Shown in pieces: positions 28,964 to 38,173 of a stretch of 64,000 bases of DNA; the stretch's first letter is position 1, and every line of letters begins with the position of its first letter. A model generated the notes under the pieces. That model was given only the letters and a program-made list of their open reading frames with translations. It made no database searches and was not told where the DNA came from. A program made the position numbers and the translations under genes. This DNA is from Pleomorphomonas koreensis DSM 23070 (GTDB lineage: Bacteria; Pseudomonadota; Alphaproteobacteria; Rhizobiales; Pleomorphomonadaceae), in NCBI RefSeq assembly GCF_000425185.1, contig NZ_AULH01000006.1, positions 186,001-250,000 on the forward strand, given 5' to 3'.

Positions 28964-29881
28964 ATGCCGTCCGATCCGACCAATCCCTCCTCCGGCCTCG
29001 ATGCCGCCGCCGCGCTGCTCGAATGGTATGCGGCGACGGGCGTCGATACGCCGCTCGCCGAGGCGCCGGTCGATCGCTTCGAGGAGAGCGCCAAGGCGAA
29101 GGCGGCGGCCGAGACGCGGGCGGAACGGCGCCCGCCACCACCGCAGGCCGGGGCCGGCCGGCCGCTGCCGCCGGCGACGGACTTTGCACCGCAGCGATCG
29201 CCAGCCCGCCCGGTCGTCGCCACAGGTCCGACGGCGCAGCTTCCGACCGAATCCACGGTGATGCAGGCGCGCGCCGCCGCGCAATCGGCGACCACGCTCG
29301 ACGAACTCAGGGCGCTGATCCATGGCTTCGACGGCTGCAATCTGAAGCTCACCGCCAAGAACACGGTGTTCGGCGACGGCAATCCGGCCTCGAAGTTGAT
29401 GCTGATCGGCGAGGCGCCGGGCCGCGACGAGGATATCGAGGGCCGCCCCTTCGTCGGCCGCTCCGGCCAGTTGCTCGACCGCATGCTGAATGCCATCGGC
29501 TACAGCCGCAACCATAACGCCTATATCGCCAACGTCATCTACTGGCGGCCGCCGGGCAATCGCGATCCGTCCGACGTCGAGGTGGCTATCTGCCGGCCGT
29601 TCATCCTCCGGCAGATCGAGCTGATCGACCCGGCGCTGATCGTCTTCCTCGGGGCGCAGCCGGCCAAGGCGCTGCTCGGCGGCGAGGCGGTGAAGCAGGG
29701 CATCAACAAGCTGCGCGGCCGCTGGTGCGAACTGGAGATCGGCGGCAAACGCTTCAAGGCGCTGCCGACCTTCCATCCGGCCTATCTCCTGAGGACGCCG
29801 ATCAAGAAGCGGGAAGCGTGGCGCGACTTCCTGACGGCCAAGCTGTTCCTGGAGAACGGCGGCACGCTGCCGCCCGCGTAG
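28964..29881 (+). CDS. Uracil-DNA glycosylase (family-4-like, iron-sulfur cysteines missing)
   Basis: A 305-residue DNA repair enzyme. Residues 1-110 are a Pro/Ala-rich linker. The catalytic domain follows with [40 protein letters not shown] and the C-terminal motif TFHPAYLLR. In classical family 4, four cysteines hold an Fe-S cluster. Here the first pair reads FDGC (one Cys only) and the usual NVVKCRPPGN reads [10 protein letters not shown], so the cluster is probably absent. From memory this matches a non-Fe-S class described from Bradyrhizobium. The gene ends six bases before the end of the RNase P RNA on the opposite strand. The long open frame upstream is antisense to etfD and is not used. 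Confidence 0.88.
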   Translation: MPSDPTNPSSGLDAAAALLEWYAATGVDTPLAEAPVDRFEESAKAKAAAETRAERRPPPPQAGAGRPLPPATDFAPQRSPARPVVATGPTAQLPTESTVMQARAAAQSATTLDELRALIHGFDGCNLKLTAKNTVFGDGNPASKLMLIGEAPGRDEDIEGRPFVGRSGQLLDRMLNAIGYSRNHNAYIANVIYWRPPGNRDPSDVEVAICRPFILRQIELIDPALIVFLGAQPAKALLGGEAVKQGINKLRGRWCELEIGGKRFKALPTFHPAYLLRTPIKKREAWRDFLTAKLFLENGGTLPPA

Positions 29882-29886
29882 GAAAG

Positions 29887-30268
29887 GGCCAGTCGGTCTG
29901 TAAGCCGGGTTCTGTGAGCGGTTTCCCGCCCGACGACCATTCATCTGGGACGGCCGTTGCCGGACGCCTCATGCAACCAACCCGGACGACTGGCCCGGAA
30001 ACAGGCCGGGGTTGCCCCCGCGTCGTCCCTATTCGGTCTTGCTCCCGGTGGGGTTTGCCATGCCGGTCCCGTTGCCGGGGCCGCGGTGGTCTCTTACACC
30101 ACCTTTTCACCCTTACCCCGGCATGCCGGGGCGGTTCGATCTCTGTGGCACTTTCCCTGAGGTCGCCCTCGCCGGGCGTTACCCGGCACCGTGTTTCCGT
30201 GGAGCCCGGACTTTCCTCCCGGACGGGCTTTCGCCTGTTGTCCGCGCGGTCGTCCGACCGACTGGCGG
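29887..30268 (-). ncRNA. rnpB: RNase P RNA (class A)
   Basis: On the minus strand the conserved core GAGGAAAGTCCGGGCTCC appears near the 5' part, and the 3' end reads CAGAACCCGGCTTACAGACC. The ends pair as helix P1: GCCAGTCGGTC at the 5' end with GACCGACTGGC at the 3' end. The length of about 380 bases fits. It is the catalytic RNA that trims tRNA 5' ends. Exact ends are estimated from P1 pairing. Confidence 0.96.
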
Positions 30269-30312
30269 GGAGCCATGTGGCATGCCCCCGCCGGAAGGTC
30301 AAGGAAAGAGGA

Positions 30313-30894
30313 TCACAGCGAGGCGACGTAGGTGACCACCTCCGAGCAGTAAGCACGGGAGATGCGGTTCATGCGCGTCGCGCCGTGGCCGGCGTTGTAG
30401 CGCAGGATGGTACCGCAGGTGTCGCCGCCGGCCAGCTTGTAGGCGCCGGCCAGATAGGCCATGCCCCACTTGAGGTTGGTCTCGACGTCGTAGAGGCCGG
30501 CGGCCGTGCCGCGATAGCCGAGGCCGCGGGCGGTCTGCGGCTTGATCTGCATCAGCCCGATCTCGCCGTGGCGGCCGCGCGCCCTCGCATTGAAGCGGCT
30601 CTCGTGGCGGACCACCGCCTCGGCCAGTTCGGCCGGCAGACCGGCCGCCCTGGCATGGGCGGCGATGCGGTGGCGGAGAGTGGCTTCCGGGCCGCCCTTG
30701 GCGGCAGGCTCAACGATCGTCTCGGCGGCGGCGCTCTTGTCGGCCTTGGTGCCGAACATCAGCTCGAAGATGCTGTCGGGCTTTTCGGCGGCGGCTTCGG
30801 GAGCGGCCACCTCCGGCTTGGCGGTATCGGCCATGGCGGGCGCCGCGAAGGCGAGAAGCAGCGTGGCGGTGGCAAGCGTCTTGATCAGTGTCAT
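30313..30894 (-). CDS. Lytic transglycosylase (SLT domain)
   Basis: A 193-residue exported murein lyase. The signal peptide (about residues 1-22) ends at AMA. After an Ala/Pro/Glu-rich linker, the SLT domain carries the catalytic Glu in VVRHESRFNARARG (about residue 98), then GEIGLMQIKPQTARGLGY and GMAYLAGAYKLAGG, and closes with ILRYNAGHG. It cuts glycan strands to 1,6-anhydro products in the periplasm. The ATG at 30894 was chosen for the signal peptide; upstream open sequence has no likeness. It lies between rnpB and an amidase gene, both on the same strand. Confidence 0.9.
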   Translation of the reverse strand: MTLIKTLATATLLLAFAAPAMADTAKPEVAAPEAAAEKPDSIFELMFGTKADKSAAAETIVEPAAKGGPEATLRHRIAAHARAAGLPAELAEAVVRHESRFNARARGRHGEIGLMQIKPQTARGLGYRGTAAGLYDVETNLKWGMAYLAGAYKLAGGDTCGTILRYNAGHGATRMNRISRAYCSEVVTYVASL

Positions 30895-31043
30895 GCGGTC
30901 TCTGTTCCATTGCCCCCCAGTCGTGAGGCAAGGAATTGACCGACGAATCGGGCCATGCGGGGCCGTCAATGTGGCGCATACCAGCCATGCGGCCGCGAAA
31001 TGGTCCGCATCTTCGCCGCATTGGCCGGGCAGCCGGCAAAGGA

Positions 31044-31799
31044 TCAGGCCCCGGCGGACGCCGCGAAAACGTCGGCGACGCGCGCCATCGTGTCGAGCGT
31101 AGAGGGGTCGGCGCGACCGTCGACATGGGCCGGCCGCCAATGGCGCTGGAAGGCGCGGACGACGGTTTCGGTCCATTCGTTGAAGGCGCCGTTCGGGGCT
31201 ATATCGAAGCCGATGCCGGCCAGAAGCCGCTGAAGTTCCAGCACTTTCTCGCCGCTATCGCCGAGGCCGAGCGCCGGAGCGTGATCGAAGGGCGCCGGCG
31301 GCACCCAGAGGCCGATGCCGAAGGCGGCGCACCATTCCCAGGGGAACAGCTCGCCGGGGTCCTCCTTGCGGTCGGGCGCCACGTCGGAATGGGCGACCAC
31401 CTGATGCGGCGGAATGAAATGGCGGGCGAAGATCGACCGGCAGAGGCCGATCACCGCCTCGATCTGACGGTCGGGAAACGGCCGGTAGCCGAATTCGTGG
31501 CCGGGATTGGCAATCTCGATGCCGATGGAGCGCGAATTGAGGTCGGTGACGCCGCGCCAGAAGGAGCGGCCGGCGTGCCAGGCGCGGCGGCTCTCATCGA
31601 CGAGCTGGAAGACGCGGCCGTCCTCGAACACGATGTAATGGCTCGACACCTGCGAGCGCGGGTCACACAGCCAGTCGCGGGCGCCCTCCTCCGAGCGCAT
31701 GCCGGTATAGTGCAACACCAGATGATCGACGACGCTGCCCGGCGGCCGGTGCCCCGAATTGGGCGAGGCATAAGCGCGATCGATGTCGTAGGGGCTCAT
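31044..31799 (-). CDS. N-acetylmuramoyl-L-alanine amidase (AmpD/AmiD type)
   Basis: A 251-residue zinc amidase. The Amidase_2 domain has the first zinc His in DHLVLHYTGM (about residue 28-33), SSHYIVFEDGRVFQLVDESRRAWHAG, and the later His/Asp pair in VVAHSDVAPDRKEDPGELFPW (about residues 137-155). A C-terminal peptidoglycan-binding helix bundle follows (GLGDSGEKVLELQRLLAGIGF, about residue 180). No signal peptide is visible, so it may recycle cytoplasmic anhydromuropeptides. The start overlaps the SDR stop by four bases (ATGA), showing coupling with the upstream gene. Confidence 0.9.
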   Translation of the reverse strand: MSPYDIDRAYASPNSGHRPPGSVVDHLVLHYTGMRSEEGARDWLCDPRSQVSSHYIVFEDGRVFQLVDESRRAWHAGRSFWRGVTDLNSRSIGIEIANPGHEFGYRPFPDRQIEAVIGLCRSIFARHFIPPHQVVAHSDVAPDRKEDPGELFPWEWCAAFGIGLWVPPAPFDHAPALGLGDSGEKVLELQRLLAGIGFDIAPNGAFNEWTETVVRAFQRHWRPAHVDGRADPSTLDTMARVADVFAASAGA

Positions 31800-32527
31800 T
31801 GCGGCGGCCGCGGCTTCATCCACGAGAGCGTCGGAAAGTCGTAAAGCTCGCCGGTACGGCCGTCATCGCCATCGAGGATCGAGACGATATGTGGCGCGAG
31901 ATCGGCGGGGCTTGCCAGCGCATCGGGGTCCTCGCCGGGCATGGCCTGGGCGCGCATGCGCGTCCGGAGCGGTCCGGGGTTGAGGAGGTTGACGGTGATG
32001 CCGAAGTTCCTGACTTCCTCGGCATAGGCGACGGCCAGCGCGTTGAGCGCCGCCTTGGAGGCGGCGTAGACGCCCCAGAAGGGCGAGCCCTTCCAGGCGG
32101 CGGCCGAGGTGACGAACAGGCAGCGGCCGGCCGGCGACTGCCGGAGCAGCGGGTCGAGGGAACGGATCAGCCGGTAGTTGGCGGTGACGTTGACGGCGAA
32201 GGCCTGGTCCCACTTCTTCGGGTCGATGTGGCCGACCGGCGCCAGGCCGCCCAGCAGGCCGGCATTGCCGAACAGCGCGTCGATGCGGCCGAAGCGCTGG
32301 TTGAGCGCGGCGCCAAGCTCATCGATGCGGGCGGCATCGGCAAGGTCGAGCGGCACCAGCGAGGCCGAGCCGCCGGCGTCGCGTATGGCGTCGTCAAGCT
32401 CTTCGAGCCCGCCCTGCGTGCGGGCGACGGCGACGACGTGCCAGCCGGCCCGGCCAAGCGCCAGCGCCGCCTCGTAGCCGATGCCACGGGACGCGCCGGT
32501 TACCACCACGATGCGTTTCTCGGTCAC
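31796..32527 (-). CDS. SDR-family oxidoreductase
   Basis: A 243-residue short-chain dehydrogenase. The cofactor motif is VTGASRGIG (about residues 9-17), NAG at GNAGLLGG, and the active site Ser ... YxxxK in VTSAAAWKGSPFWGVYAASKAAL. The start is a GTG at 32527 with the purine-rich GGGGAGGAGAGG before it. It sits 19 bases after purF and overlaps the amidase start. This SDR next to purF is a frequent Rhizobiales arrangement, but its substrate is not known. Confidence 0.88.
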   Translation of the reverse strand: MTEKRIVVVTGASRGIGYEAALALGRAGWHVVAVARTQGGLEELDDAIRDAGGSASLVPLDLADAARIDELGAALNQRFGRIDALFGNAGLLGGLAPVGHIDPKKWDQAFAVNVTANYRLIRSLDPLLRQSPAGRCLFVTSAAAWKGSPFWGVYAASKAALNALAVAYAEEVRNFGITVNLLNPGPLRTRMRAQAMPGEDPDALASPADLAPHIVSILDGDDGRTGELYDFPTLSWMKPRPPQ

Positions 32528-32546
32528 CCTCTCCTCCCCGATACGG

Positions 32547-34016
32547 TCAGCCGGCGTCGGCCAGAAGCGACAGCTGCCGCACCGGGCCGGAGCCGGCGGC
32601 ATCCGTTAGGGCGGTGGGATAGTCGCCGGTGAAGCAGGCGTCGCAATATTGCGGCTGCTCGTTGTCGCGGGCGGCCGAACCGACGGCGCGGTAGAGGCCG
32701 TCGATCGACAGGAAGCCGAGGCTGTCGACCTGGATGTAGCGCGTCATCTCCTCGATCGACATGCGCGAGGCCAGGAGCTTGCCCTTCTCCGGCGTATCGA
32801 CGCCGTAGAAGCAGGAATCGGTGGTCGGCGGCGAGGCGATGCGCATGTGCACCTCGGCGGCGCCGGCCTCGCGCATCATCTGCACGATCTTCAGCGAGGT
32901 GGTGCCGCGGACGATCGAGTCGTCGACCAGCACGATGCGCTTGCCCTCGATCACCGTGCGGTTGGCGTTGTGCTTCAGCTTGACGCCCATGTGACGGATG
33001 GTGTCGGTCGGCGAGATGAAGGTGCGGCCGACATAATGGTTGCGGATGATGCCGAAGTCGAAGGGAATGCCCGACGCCTCGGCAAAGCCGATGGCGGCCG
33101 GCGTGCCGCTGTCGGGCACCGGGATCACCACGTCGGCGACGGCCGGCGTCTCGCGGGCCAGCTCGGCGCCGATGCGCTTCCTGACCTGGTAGACCGAGGT
33201 TCCGGCGTAGACCGAATCCGGCCGGGCGAAATAGACATACTCGAAGATGCAGAAGCGCGGCGGCCGCCTGTCGAACGGACGCAGGCTCTCGATGCCGCGC
33301 TCAGTGACCACCACCATCTCGCCGGGCTCGACCTCGCGCACGAAATGGGCGCCGATGATGTCGAGGGCGCAGGTCTCGGAGGCGAGGATCACCGCACCGT
33401 CGAGATCGCCGAGGATCAGCGGCCGGATGCCGAAGGGATCGCGGCAGCCGATCATCTTCTCCTGGCTCATGCAGACGATGGAATAGGCGCCCTCGACGGC
33501 ACGCAGCGCGTCGACCACCTTGTCGACCAGCGCCGCCTTCTGGCTGGTGGCGACGAGGTGCAGGATGGTCTCGGTATCGGAGGTCGACTGGAAGATGGCC
33601 CCCCGGCGCTGAAGGTCGCGCTGGATGGTCATGGCATTGGTCAGGTTGCCGTTGTGGGCGAGCGCGAAGCCGCCGGCCGACAGTTCGGCATAGAGCGGCT
33701 GGACGTTGCGGAGGCCGGAGCCGCCGGTGGTCGAGTAGCGGGTGTGGCCGATCGCCCGGTTGCCCGGCAGGCGGGCCAGCACCTTGGCCTTGGTGAAGTT
33801 GTCGCCGACGAGGCCGATGTGCCGCTCGGTGTAGAATTCCTTGCCGTCGAAGGTGGTGATGCCCGCCGCCTCCTGGCCGCGGTGCTGCAGCGCGTGCAGG
33901 CCGAGAGCGGCGAGCGCCGAGGCGTTTTCCACGCCGAACACGCCGAACACGCCGCATTCCTCGTGGAAGCGGTCGTCGCCGTCGGCGGCGAAGGGGTCGA
34001 GGGTGAAATCGTCCAT
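32547..34016 (-). CDS. purF: Amidophosphoribosyltransferase PurF
   Basis: The first committed enzyme of purine synthesis (PRPP plus glutamine to phosphoribosylamine). The 489 residues show the nucleophile Cys after a short propeptide (FHEECGVFGVFG, Cys near residue 21), the glutaminase core with HALQHRGQEAAGI, and the PRPP loop KRIVLVDDSIVRGTTS (about residue 350). Extra cysteines in FCIFEYVY, DSCFYGVDTP and QYCDACFTG match the [4Fe-4S]-containing, propeptide-processed class of B. subtilis. It follows cvpA after a 341-base gap and precedes the SDR gene. Confidence 0.97.
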   Translation of the reverse strand: MDDFTLDPFAADGDDRFHEECGVFGVFGVENASALAALGLHALQHRGQEAAGITTFDGKEFYTERHIGLVGDNFTKAKVLARLPGNRAIGHTRYSTTGGSGLRNVQPLYAELSAGGFALAHNGNLTNAMTIQRDLQRRGAIFQSTSDTETILHLVATSQKAALVDKVVDALRAVEGAYSIVCMSQEKMIGCRDPFGIRPLILGDLDGAVILASETCALDIIGAHFVREVEPGEMVVVTERGIESLRPFDRRPPRFCIFEYVYFARPDSVYAGTSVYQVRKRIGAELARETPAVADVVIPVPDSGTPAAIGFAEASGIPFDFGIIRNHYVGRTFISPTDTIRHMGVKLKHNANRTVIEGKRIVLVDDSIVRGTTSLKIVQMMREAGAAEVHMRIASPPTTDSCFYGVDTPEKGKLLASRMSIEEMTRYIQVDSLGFLSIDGLYRAVGSAARDNEQPQYCDACFTGDYPTALTDAAGSGPVRQLSLLADAG

Positions 34017-34357
34017 GGTCGGCCTACCCACTTTCGAGATTTCAGGACCGCGCCACTCTCCGGCATCTCGCGACACAGGAAGACCACCGCGCACGGCGCC
34101 CGTATAAAGCATCCGTCGCCGTCTTCAAAACGTCAAATACGCCGGGCTGGCAATCGCCAGCGCATGTCCGGTCCGATTGCGACACGCCGGACAGGCTCTA
34201 TCCGCTTGTTTTGGCGCTATTGTGGACGCCACGCCGGTTTCCGATTCCGCCGGAACTGCTCGGGAAGACGACGGCCCTGCTTTCCGTCACGGCTTCATTG
34301 GCCGGCGGGCTCCGCGTCGCGTGGCGCCGGAATGGACCTGCGCATCCGCATGGCCGC
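34017..34357 (-). promoter_or_regulatory. Upstream region of purF with a weak promoter candidate
   Basis: The 341 bases between cvpA and purF contain no convincing gene. On the minus strand TTTTGA (34125-34130), a 16-base spacer and TTTATA (34103-34108) could form a promoter about 87 bases before purF; TTGACG (34131-34136) next to it is too far from the -10 box. A 6-base-pair hairpin (34146-34161) lies upstream. I see no purine riboswitch core. Confidence 0.35.
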
Positions 34358-35020
34358 TCAAGGCTTCGGGGCGTTGGTCGACTGGATCAGCTGATTGAGG
34401 CCGTTCTGTTCGCCCTGGCGATAGGCGCCGTCGCCGGGCGCAGCATCGTCGGACGGCGGCTGGCTGTCGTCGCCGTCAGGCACCGGCGCGCCGTCGTCGA
34501 GGCTCGGATTGCGGAACTGGTCGAGGATCTGCTTTTCCGGGTCCTCCGGCAGCGCCGCCATCAGTTGGGCTCCGAGCGCGTTGAGCAGCGGCCGAGACTT
34601 GGCGTCGGCCACCCAGGCCGGCTGCGATGCCGGATCGTGGATGAACCAGTTGAAGAACAGCATGCCGACCACCACTAGCAGCAGGCCGCGCGCCGCGCCG
34701 AACACGAAGCCCAGCGTGCGGTCGAGCGGGCCGATGCGGCTGTCGAGCACGTAATCAGAGATGCGCATGGTGATGAAGCTGACGATGATCAGCGTCACCA
34801 CAAAGATGCCGCCGGCCGAGGCCACCAGCGCCAGCTGCTTCTGCGAGATGTGCGGCTGAACGAAGGGCAGGACGTCGCCGTAGAGCAGGAAGGCGGCGAC
34901 GGCGGCGGCCACCCAGGCGGCGATCGACAGCACCTCGCGCACGAAGCCGCGGATCATGGCGAGCAGCGCCGAGATCAGCATGACCACGATGAGGATACCG
35001 TCGAGTAGCGTAATCGACAT
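34358..35020 (-). CDS. cvpA: CvpA family membrane protein
   Basis: A 220-residue inner-membrane protein. Four hydrophobic helices occupy about residues 5-125, with the family pattern LLDGILIVVMLISALLAMIRGFVREVLSIAAWVAA at the N-terminus and RTLGFVFGAARGLLLV later. The Asp-rich C-terminal tail (from about residue 160) is predicted cytoplasmic and disordered. CvpA proteins were named for colicin V production and are linked to envelope homeostasis. The cvpA-purF neighbourhood is conserved across proteobacteria. Confidence 0.93.
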   Translation of the reverse strand: MSITLLDGILIVVMLISALLAMIRGFVREVLSIAAWVAAAVAAFLLYGDVLPFVQPHISQKQLALVASAGGIFVVTLIIVSFITMRISDYVLDSRIGPLDRTLGFVFGAARGLLLVVVGMLFFNWFIHDPASQPAWVADAKSRPLLNALGAQLMAALPEDPEKQILDQFRNPSLDDGAPVPDGDDSQPPSDDAAPGDGAYRQGEQNGLNQLIQSTNAPKP

Positions 35021-35143
35021 CTCTGCCCCTTTGGCGTCCGAAGCCCGCCCCCTGATTCCTTCAAGCCCGAACCGAGTTAACGGTAATGGCCCGGCTCGGC
35101 AAATTCAATCAACGGACGGAAATGCCCTTCCCCGGCCGGCCGC

Positions 35144-36565
35144 TTATCCACGCTGCTCGCGCCGCGCCGCCGGCGCGCCGGCCCCGTCGGCCGCTATGCG
35201 GGTGACGAGATCGACGAGTTGGGCGACGGCGGCCCGCTTCAGCCCGGTCGGCGCGTCGCCGCGGGCGAGCTTCGGCCCGACCGCCCGAGCAAACCCCAGC
35301 TTTTCGGCTTCCTTGAGGCGGGCGGCGGCGTGCGCCACCGGCCGGACGGCGCCCGACAGGCTGACCTCGCCGAAATAGACGCAGTCGTGACCGAGCGGCG
35401 CGCCGGCCAGCGACGACACCAGCGCGGCGGCGACGGCGAGGTCGGCGGCCGGTTCCTGGATCCGGAGGCCGCCGGCTACCGCGAGATAGACGTCGTGCTG
35501 GCCGAAGCGGACGCCGCAATGGGCCTCCAGCACGGCGAGGATCATGGCGAGGCGGCTGTTGTCCCAGCCGACGACGGCGCGGCGCGGCGTGCCGAGCGAG
35601 GTGGGCGCCACCAGCGCCTGGATCTCCACCAGCATCGGCCGCGTGCCCTCCATGCCGGCGAAGACGGCGGCGCCGGCCGCGGCGCCGTCGCGCTCGCCCA
35701 TGAACAGCTCGGAGGGGTTCGGCACCTCGCGCAGGCCCTCGCCGGTCATCTCGAACACGCCGATCTCGTCGGTGGGGCCGAAGCGGTTCTTAACCGAGCG
35801 CAGCACGCGGAAATGGCGGGCGCCGTCGCCCTCGAAATAGAGCACGGCGTCGACCATGTGCTCGACGACGCGCGGGCCGGCGATCGAGCCGTCCTTGGTG
35901 ACGTGGCCGACCAGCACGACGGTGGCGCCGCTCTCCTTGGCGTAGCGGACCATGGCCTGGGCGGCGGTGCGCACCTGCGTCACCGTGCCGGGGCCGGATT
36001 CGACCAGCTCGGTCCACAGGGTCTGGATCGAATCGATCACCACGAGGTCGGGACGCGGGCCGGCGTTCAGCGTCGTCAGGATGTCCTCGACCGAGGTCTC
36101 GGCGGCCAGCGCCACCGGCGCGTCGGAGAGGCCGAGCCGCTCGGCCCTGAGGCGCACCTGCGCCACCGCCTCCTCGCCGGAGACGTAGACGACGCGGGCG
36201 CCCTGGCGGGCCAGCGTCGCCGCCGCCTGGATCAGCAGCGTCGACTTGCCGATGCCGGGATCGCCGCCGACCAGGAGCGCCGATCCGCGCACGAAGCCGC
36301 CGCCGGTGACGCGGTCGAACTCGGCGATGCCCGAGCAGAGGCGCGGCGCCTGGACGATCTCGCCGGACAATTCCACCAGCGGCACGACGCGGCCCTTGCG
36401 CATCGGCCGGCCCTTCTGGCCGAACACCGCCGAGCCCATGCCGGCGCCGCCGCCGACCTCCTCGACGAAGGAATTCCACTCGCCGCAGGCCTCGCACTTG
36501 CCCACCCAGCGCGGGCTGACGGCGCCGCAGGACTGGCAGACGAATTGGGTGGTGCGCTTGGCCAT
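35144..36565 (-). CDS. radA: DNA repair protein RadA
   Basis: A 473-residue RecA-like branch-migration ATPase. A zinc finger opens the protein (FVCQSCG, then WVGKCEACGEWNSF, four Cys at about residues 10-27). The RecA core has Walker A GDPGIGKSTL (about residue 90), Walker B LVVIDSIQTLW, and the RadA-specific KNRFGPTDEIGVFEM. A C-terminal Lon-protease-like domain, without the protease dyad, covers about residues 300-450. It helps process recombination intermediates. The start at 36565 fits the zinc finger at the N-terminus; the longer open frame upstream has no family likeness. It precedes cvpA by 123 bases. Confidence 0.96.
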   Translation of the reverse strand: MAKRTTQFVCQSCGAVSPRWVGKCEACGEWNSFVEEVGGGAGMGSAVFGQKGRPMRKGRVVPLVELSGEIVQAPRLCSGIAEFDRVTGGGFVRGSALLVGGDPGIGKSTLLIQAAATLARQGARVVYVSGEEAVAQVRLRAERLGLSDAPVALAAETSVEDILTTLNAGPRPDLVVIDSIQTLWTELVESGPGTVTQVRTAAQAMVRYAKESGATVVLVGHVTKDGSIAGPRVVEHMVDAVLYFEGDGARHFRVLRSVKNRFGPTDEIGVFEMTGEGLREVPNPSELFMGERDGAAAGAAVFAGMEGTRPMLVEIQALVAPTSLGTPRRAVVGWDNSRLAMILAVLEAHCGVRFGQHDVYLAVAGGLRIQEPAADLAVAAALVSSLAGAPLGHDCVYFGEVSLSGAVRPVAHAAARLKEAEKLGFARAVGPKLARGDAPTGLKRAAVAQLVDLVTRIAADGAGAPAARREQRG

Positions 36566-36843
36566 GGGGTCTCCGGAGCGGGGGAATCGGTCGGCCCGCC
36601 AGAAAACAGCGGACATGGTTGACGGACAATGACCGAATGTTCCTGTTTTGTCCACAGCAAAACGTCGATGCCGCATTGACCAGACGGAAAAAGTTTGTCG
36701 CCGCTCAAGGGCTTGCGGCAATCCGGCGCGTTCCCCCGACCAAGGTCGCAAGTGGAGGAAAACGCCTTAGTTTTGTCGTCATTAGCCGGAAAAGAACGTT
36801 TGTCGCGTATGTATTCTTCCCAAGAGATTTCCCGAGGACCATC

Positions 36844-37110
36844 ATGCACCCGACCAAGACGATGATCGCCGATGCCATCAAGCGCTACCAGATCGAGGCT
36901 TCGCCGGCCTGGGTCAGCCTTTCGGCGGGCGGCGACAAGCCCGAACTCGACCGGATCGAGACGCATTCCGGCACGTTCAGCACCGTCGACTGCCTGTTCG
37001 ACGGCGACGCCACCATCGTGCTGAAGGGCGAGCGCGCCCTGTCGGCGCGCATCTTCGGCCGCTTCGATTCCCGCCGCGCCGAGGTGGAGCGCATCGTCAT
37101 CGCGTCCTGA
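36844..37110 (+). CDS. Small conserved-looking hypothetical protein
   Basis: An 88-residue soluble protein with no signal peptide or membrane segment. It begins MHPTKTMIADAIKRYQIEAS and has alternating hydrophobic and charged stretches (DCLFDGDATIVLKGERALSARIFGRF) that suggest a small beta-rich fold. A ribosome site (GAGGA) lies seven bases before the ATG at 36844, and codon use matches the genome. I do not recognise the family. It is divergent from radA across a 278-base gap. Confidence 0.6.
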   Translation: MHPTKTMIADAIKRYQIEASPAWVSLSAGGDKPELDRIETHSGTFSTVDCLFDGDATIVLKGERALSARIFGRFDSRRAEVERIVIAS

Positions 37111-37183
37111 CGCCCGGAAACGGAAAAGCCGACCGGCGGGCCTCCGCTGATCGGCTTGTCGGGAACCGACGTGCGCCGCAATT

Positions 37184-37267
37184 TCAGATGACGCCGGCCA
37201 CAATGGCTACGACGAACAGAAACGCGGCACAGACGACGAGGGTGTTGAGGCTACGGGTCAGGCTCAT
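37184..37267 (-). CDS. 27-residue single-helix membrane peptide
   Basis: A very short gene with a strong ribosome site (AAGGAGA, six to seven bases before the ATG at 37265-37267). The product begins MSLTRSLNTLVV, continues as one uninterrupted hydrophobic helix of about 19 residues (including CAAFLFVVAIVAGV) and ends after Ile. This is the layout of stress-associated small membrane proteins. It converges on the 88-residue protein gene and stands alone in a gap of about 500 bases. Confidence 0.6.
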   Translation of the reverse strand: MSLTRSLNTLVVCAAFLFVVAIVAGVI

Positions 37268-37573
37268 CGCGGGTCTCCTTCGTGCCTTGGCGATCCTCCG
37301 GCCTCCGACAAGCGGCTTCCGGACCATCGCCGAAACAGAACGTTTCAACCTGTTCGTGAGCTCCGCCGCCGGCGGAACCGCTGTTCATGCGGCTCCGTGA
37401 ACACGAAACCGCGCACCCAGTCGACCGGGCTTGATGGAAATCTTAGCGGCCTCTCGCCGGAGCGCAACGCATTTCCGCCCGCTTGCCATGGGCAATAAGG
37501 CGAATATCCTTCCAACCTTCCACGAGAAAAGCGGAATTTCTTTGCGCCCGGCGCCATCCGGACGCCGGGCAGT
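37268..37573. other. Intergenic stretch upstream of the small membrane peptide gene
   Basis: No gene is supported here. The stretch holds the likely promoter region of the 27-residue peptide (minus strand). A GC-rich hairpin (GCCCGGCG, 37546-37553; CGCCGGGC, 37563-37570) lacks a following T-run on either strand. Confidence 0.45.
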
Positions 37574-37604
37574 GGAAAACCATGCCGGCGATCCCGCGCC
37601 GGCA
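37574..37604 (-). terminator. Terminator after the CBS-domain gene
   Basis: On the minus strand the 8-base-pair stem TGCCGGCG/CGCCGGCA (37583-37604) is followed by TGGTTTTCC. It begins eight bases after the CBS gene stop. Confidence 0.6.
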
Positions 37605-37611
37605 GGCCCGT

Positions 37612-38046
37612 TCACGAGGTGAACAGGTAGTTGCGGATCTCTTTGGCCTGATGCTCGATGTCGGCGACGCGGTGCTTGACGACGTCGCCGATCGACACCA
37701 TGCCGACCAGCCGCCCCTCCTCAACCACCGGCAGGTGGCGGAAGCGACCGGCGGTCATCATGTCCATCAGATCCTCGACCGTATCCTCCCGCGTGCAGGT
37801 TTTGACCTGCCGCGTCATGTGATCGGCAGCGGCATCGTCCAGCACGGGCGCGCCGTGCTTGGCCAGCGAGCGCACCACGTCGCGCTCCGACAGAATGCCG
37901 ACGACACGGCTGTCGTCATCGACGAAGATCAGCGCGCCGATCCGGTTGTCGGCCAGTCGCGCCACCGCCTGTCCCAGCGACATCGTTCGGTCGCCGGTGA
38001 CCACTCCATCGCCCTTGGCGGACAAAATCTGCCTGACGGTCGTCAT
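37612..38046 (-). CDS. CBS-domain protein
   Basis: A 144-residue protein made of two CBS motifs (about residues 5-60 and 75-130), for example NRIGALIFVDDDSRVVGILSERDVVR and FRHLPVVEEGRLVGMVSIGDVVK. Such stand-alone pairs form dimers that bind adenosine nucleotides and act as energy sensors. Nothing in the flanking genes reveals a partner. It has a terminator of its own. Confidence 0.92.
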   Translation of the reverse strand: MTTVRQILSAKGDGVVTGDRTMSLGQAVARLADNRIGALIFVDDDSRVVGILSERDVVRSLAKHGAPVLDDAAADHMTRQVKTCTREDTVEDLMDMMTAGRFRHLPVVEEGRLVGMVSIGDVVKHRVADIEHQAKEIRNYLFTS

Positions 38047-38173
38047 TGCTATCCCTCCAGCTCATCCTGGCTTTCCGGGCCCGCCGGTCTCCCGGCGGCC
38101 GTCCTCCCCGTCGCCTTGGATAAAGGATGGAATGAATTGCACGCCGATTCAAGCGCCTTCTAGGGAATTTCCC

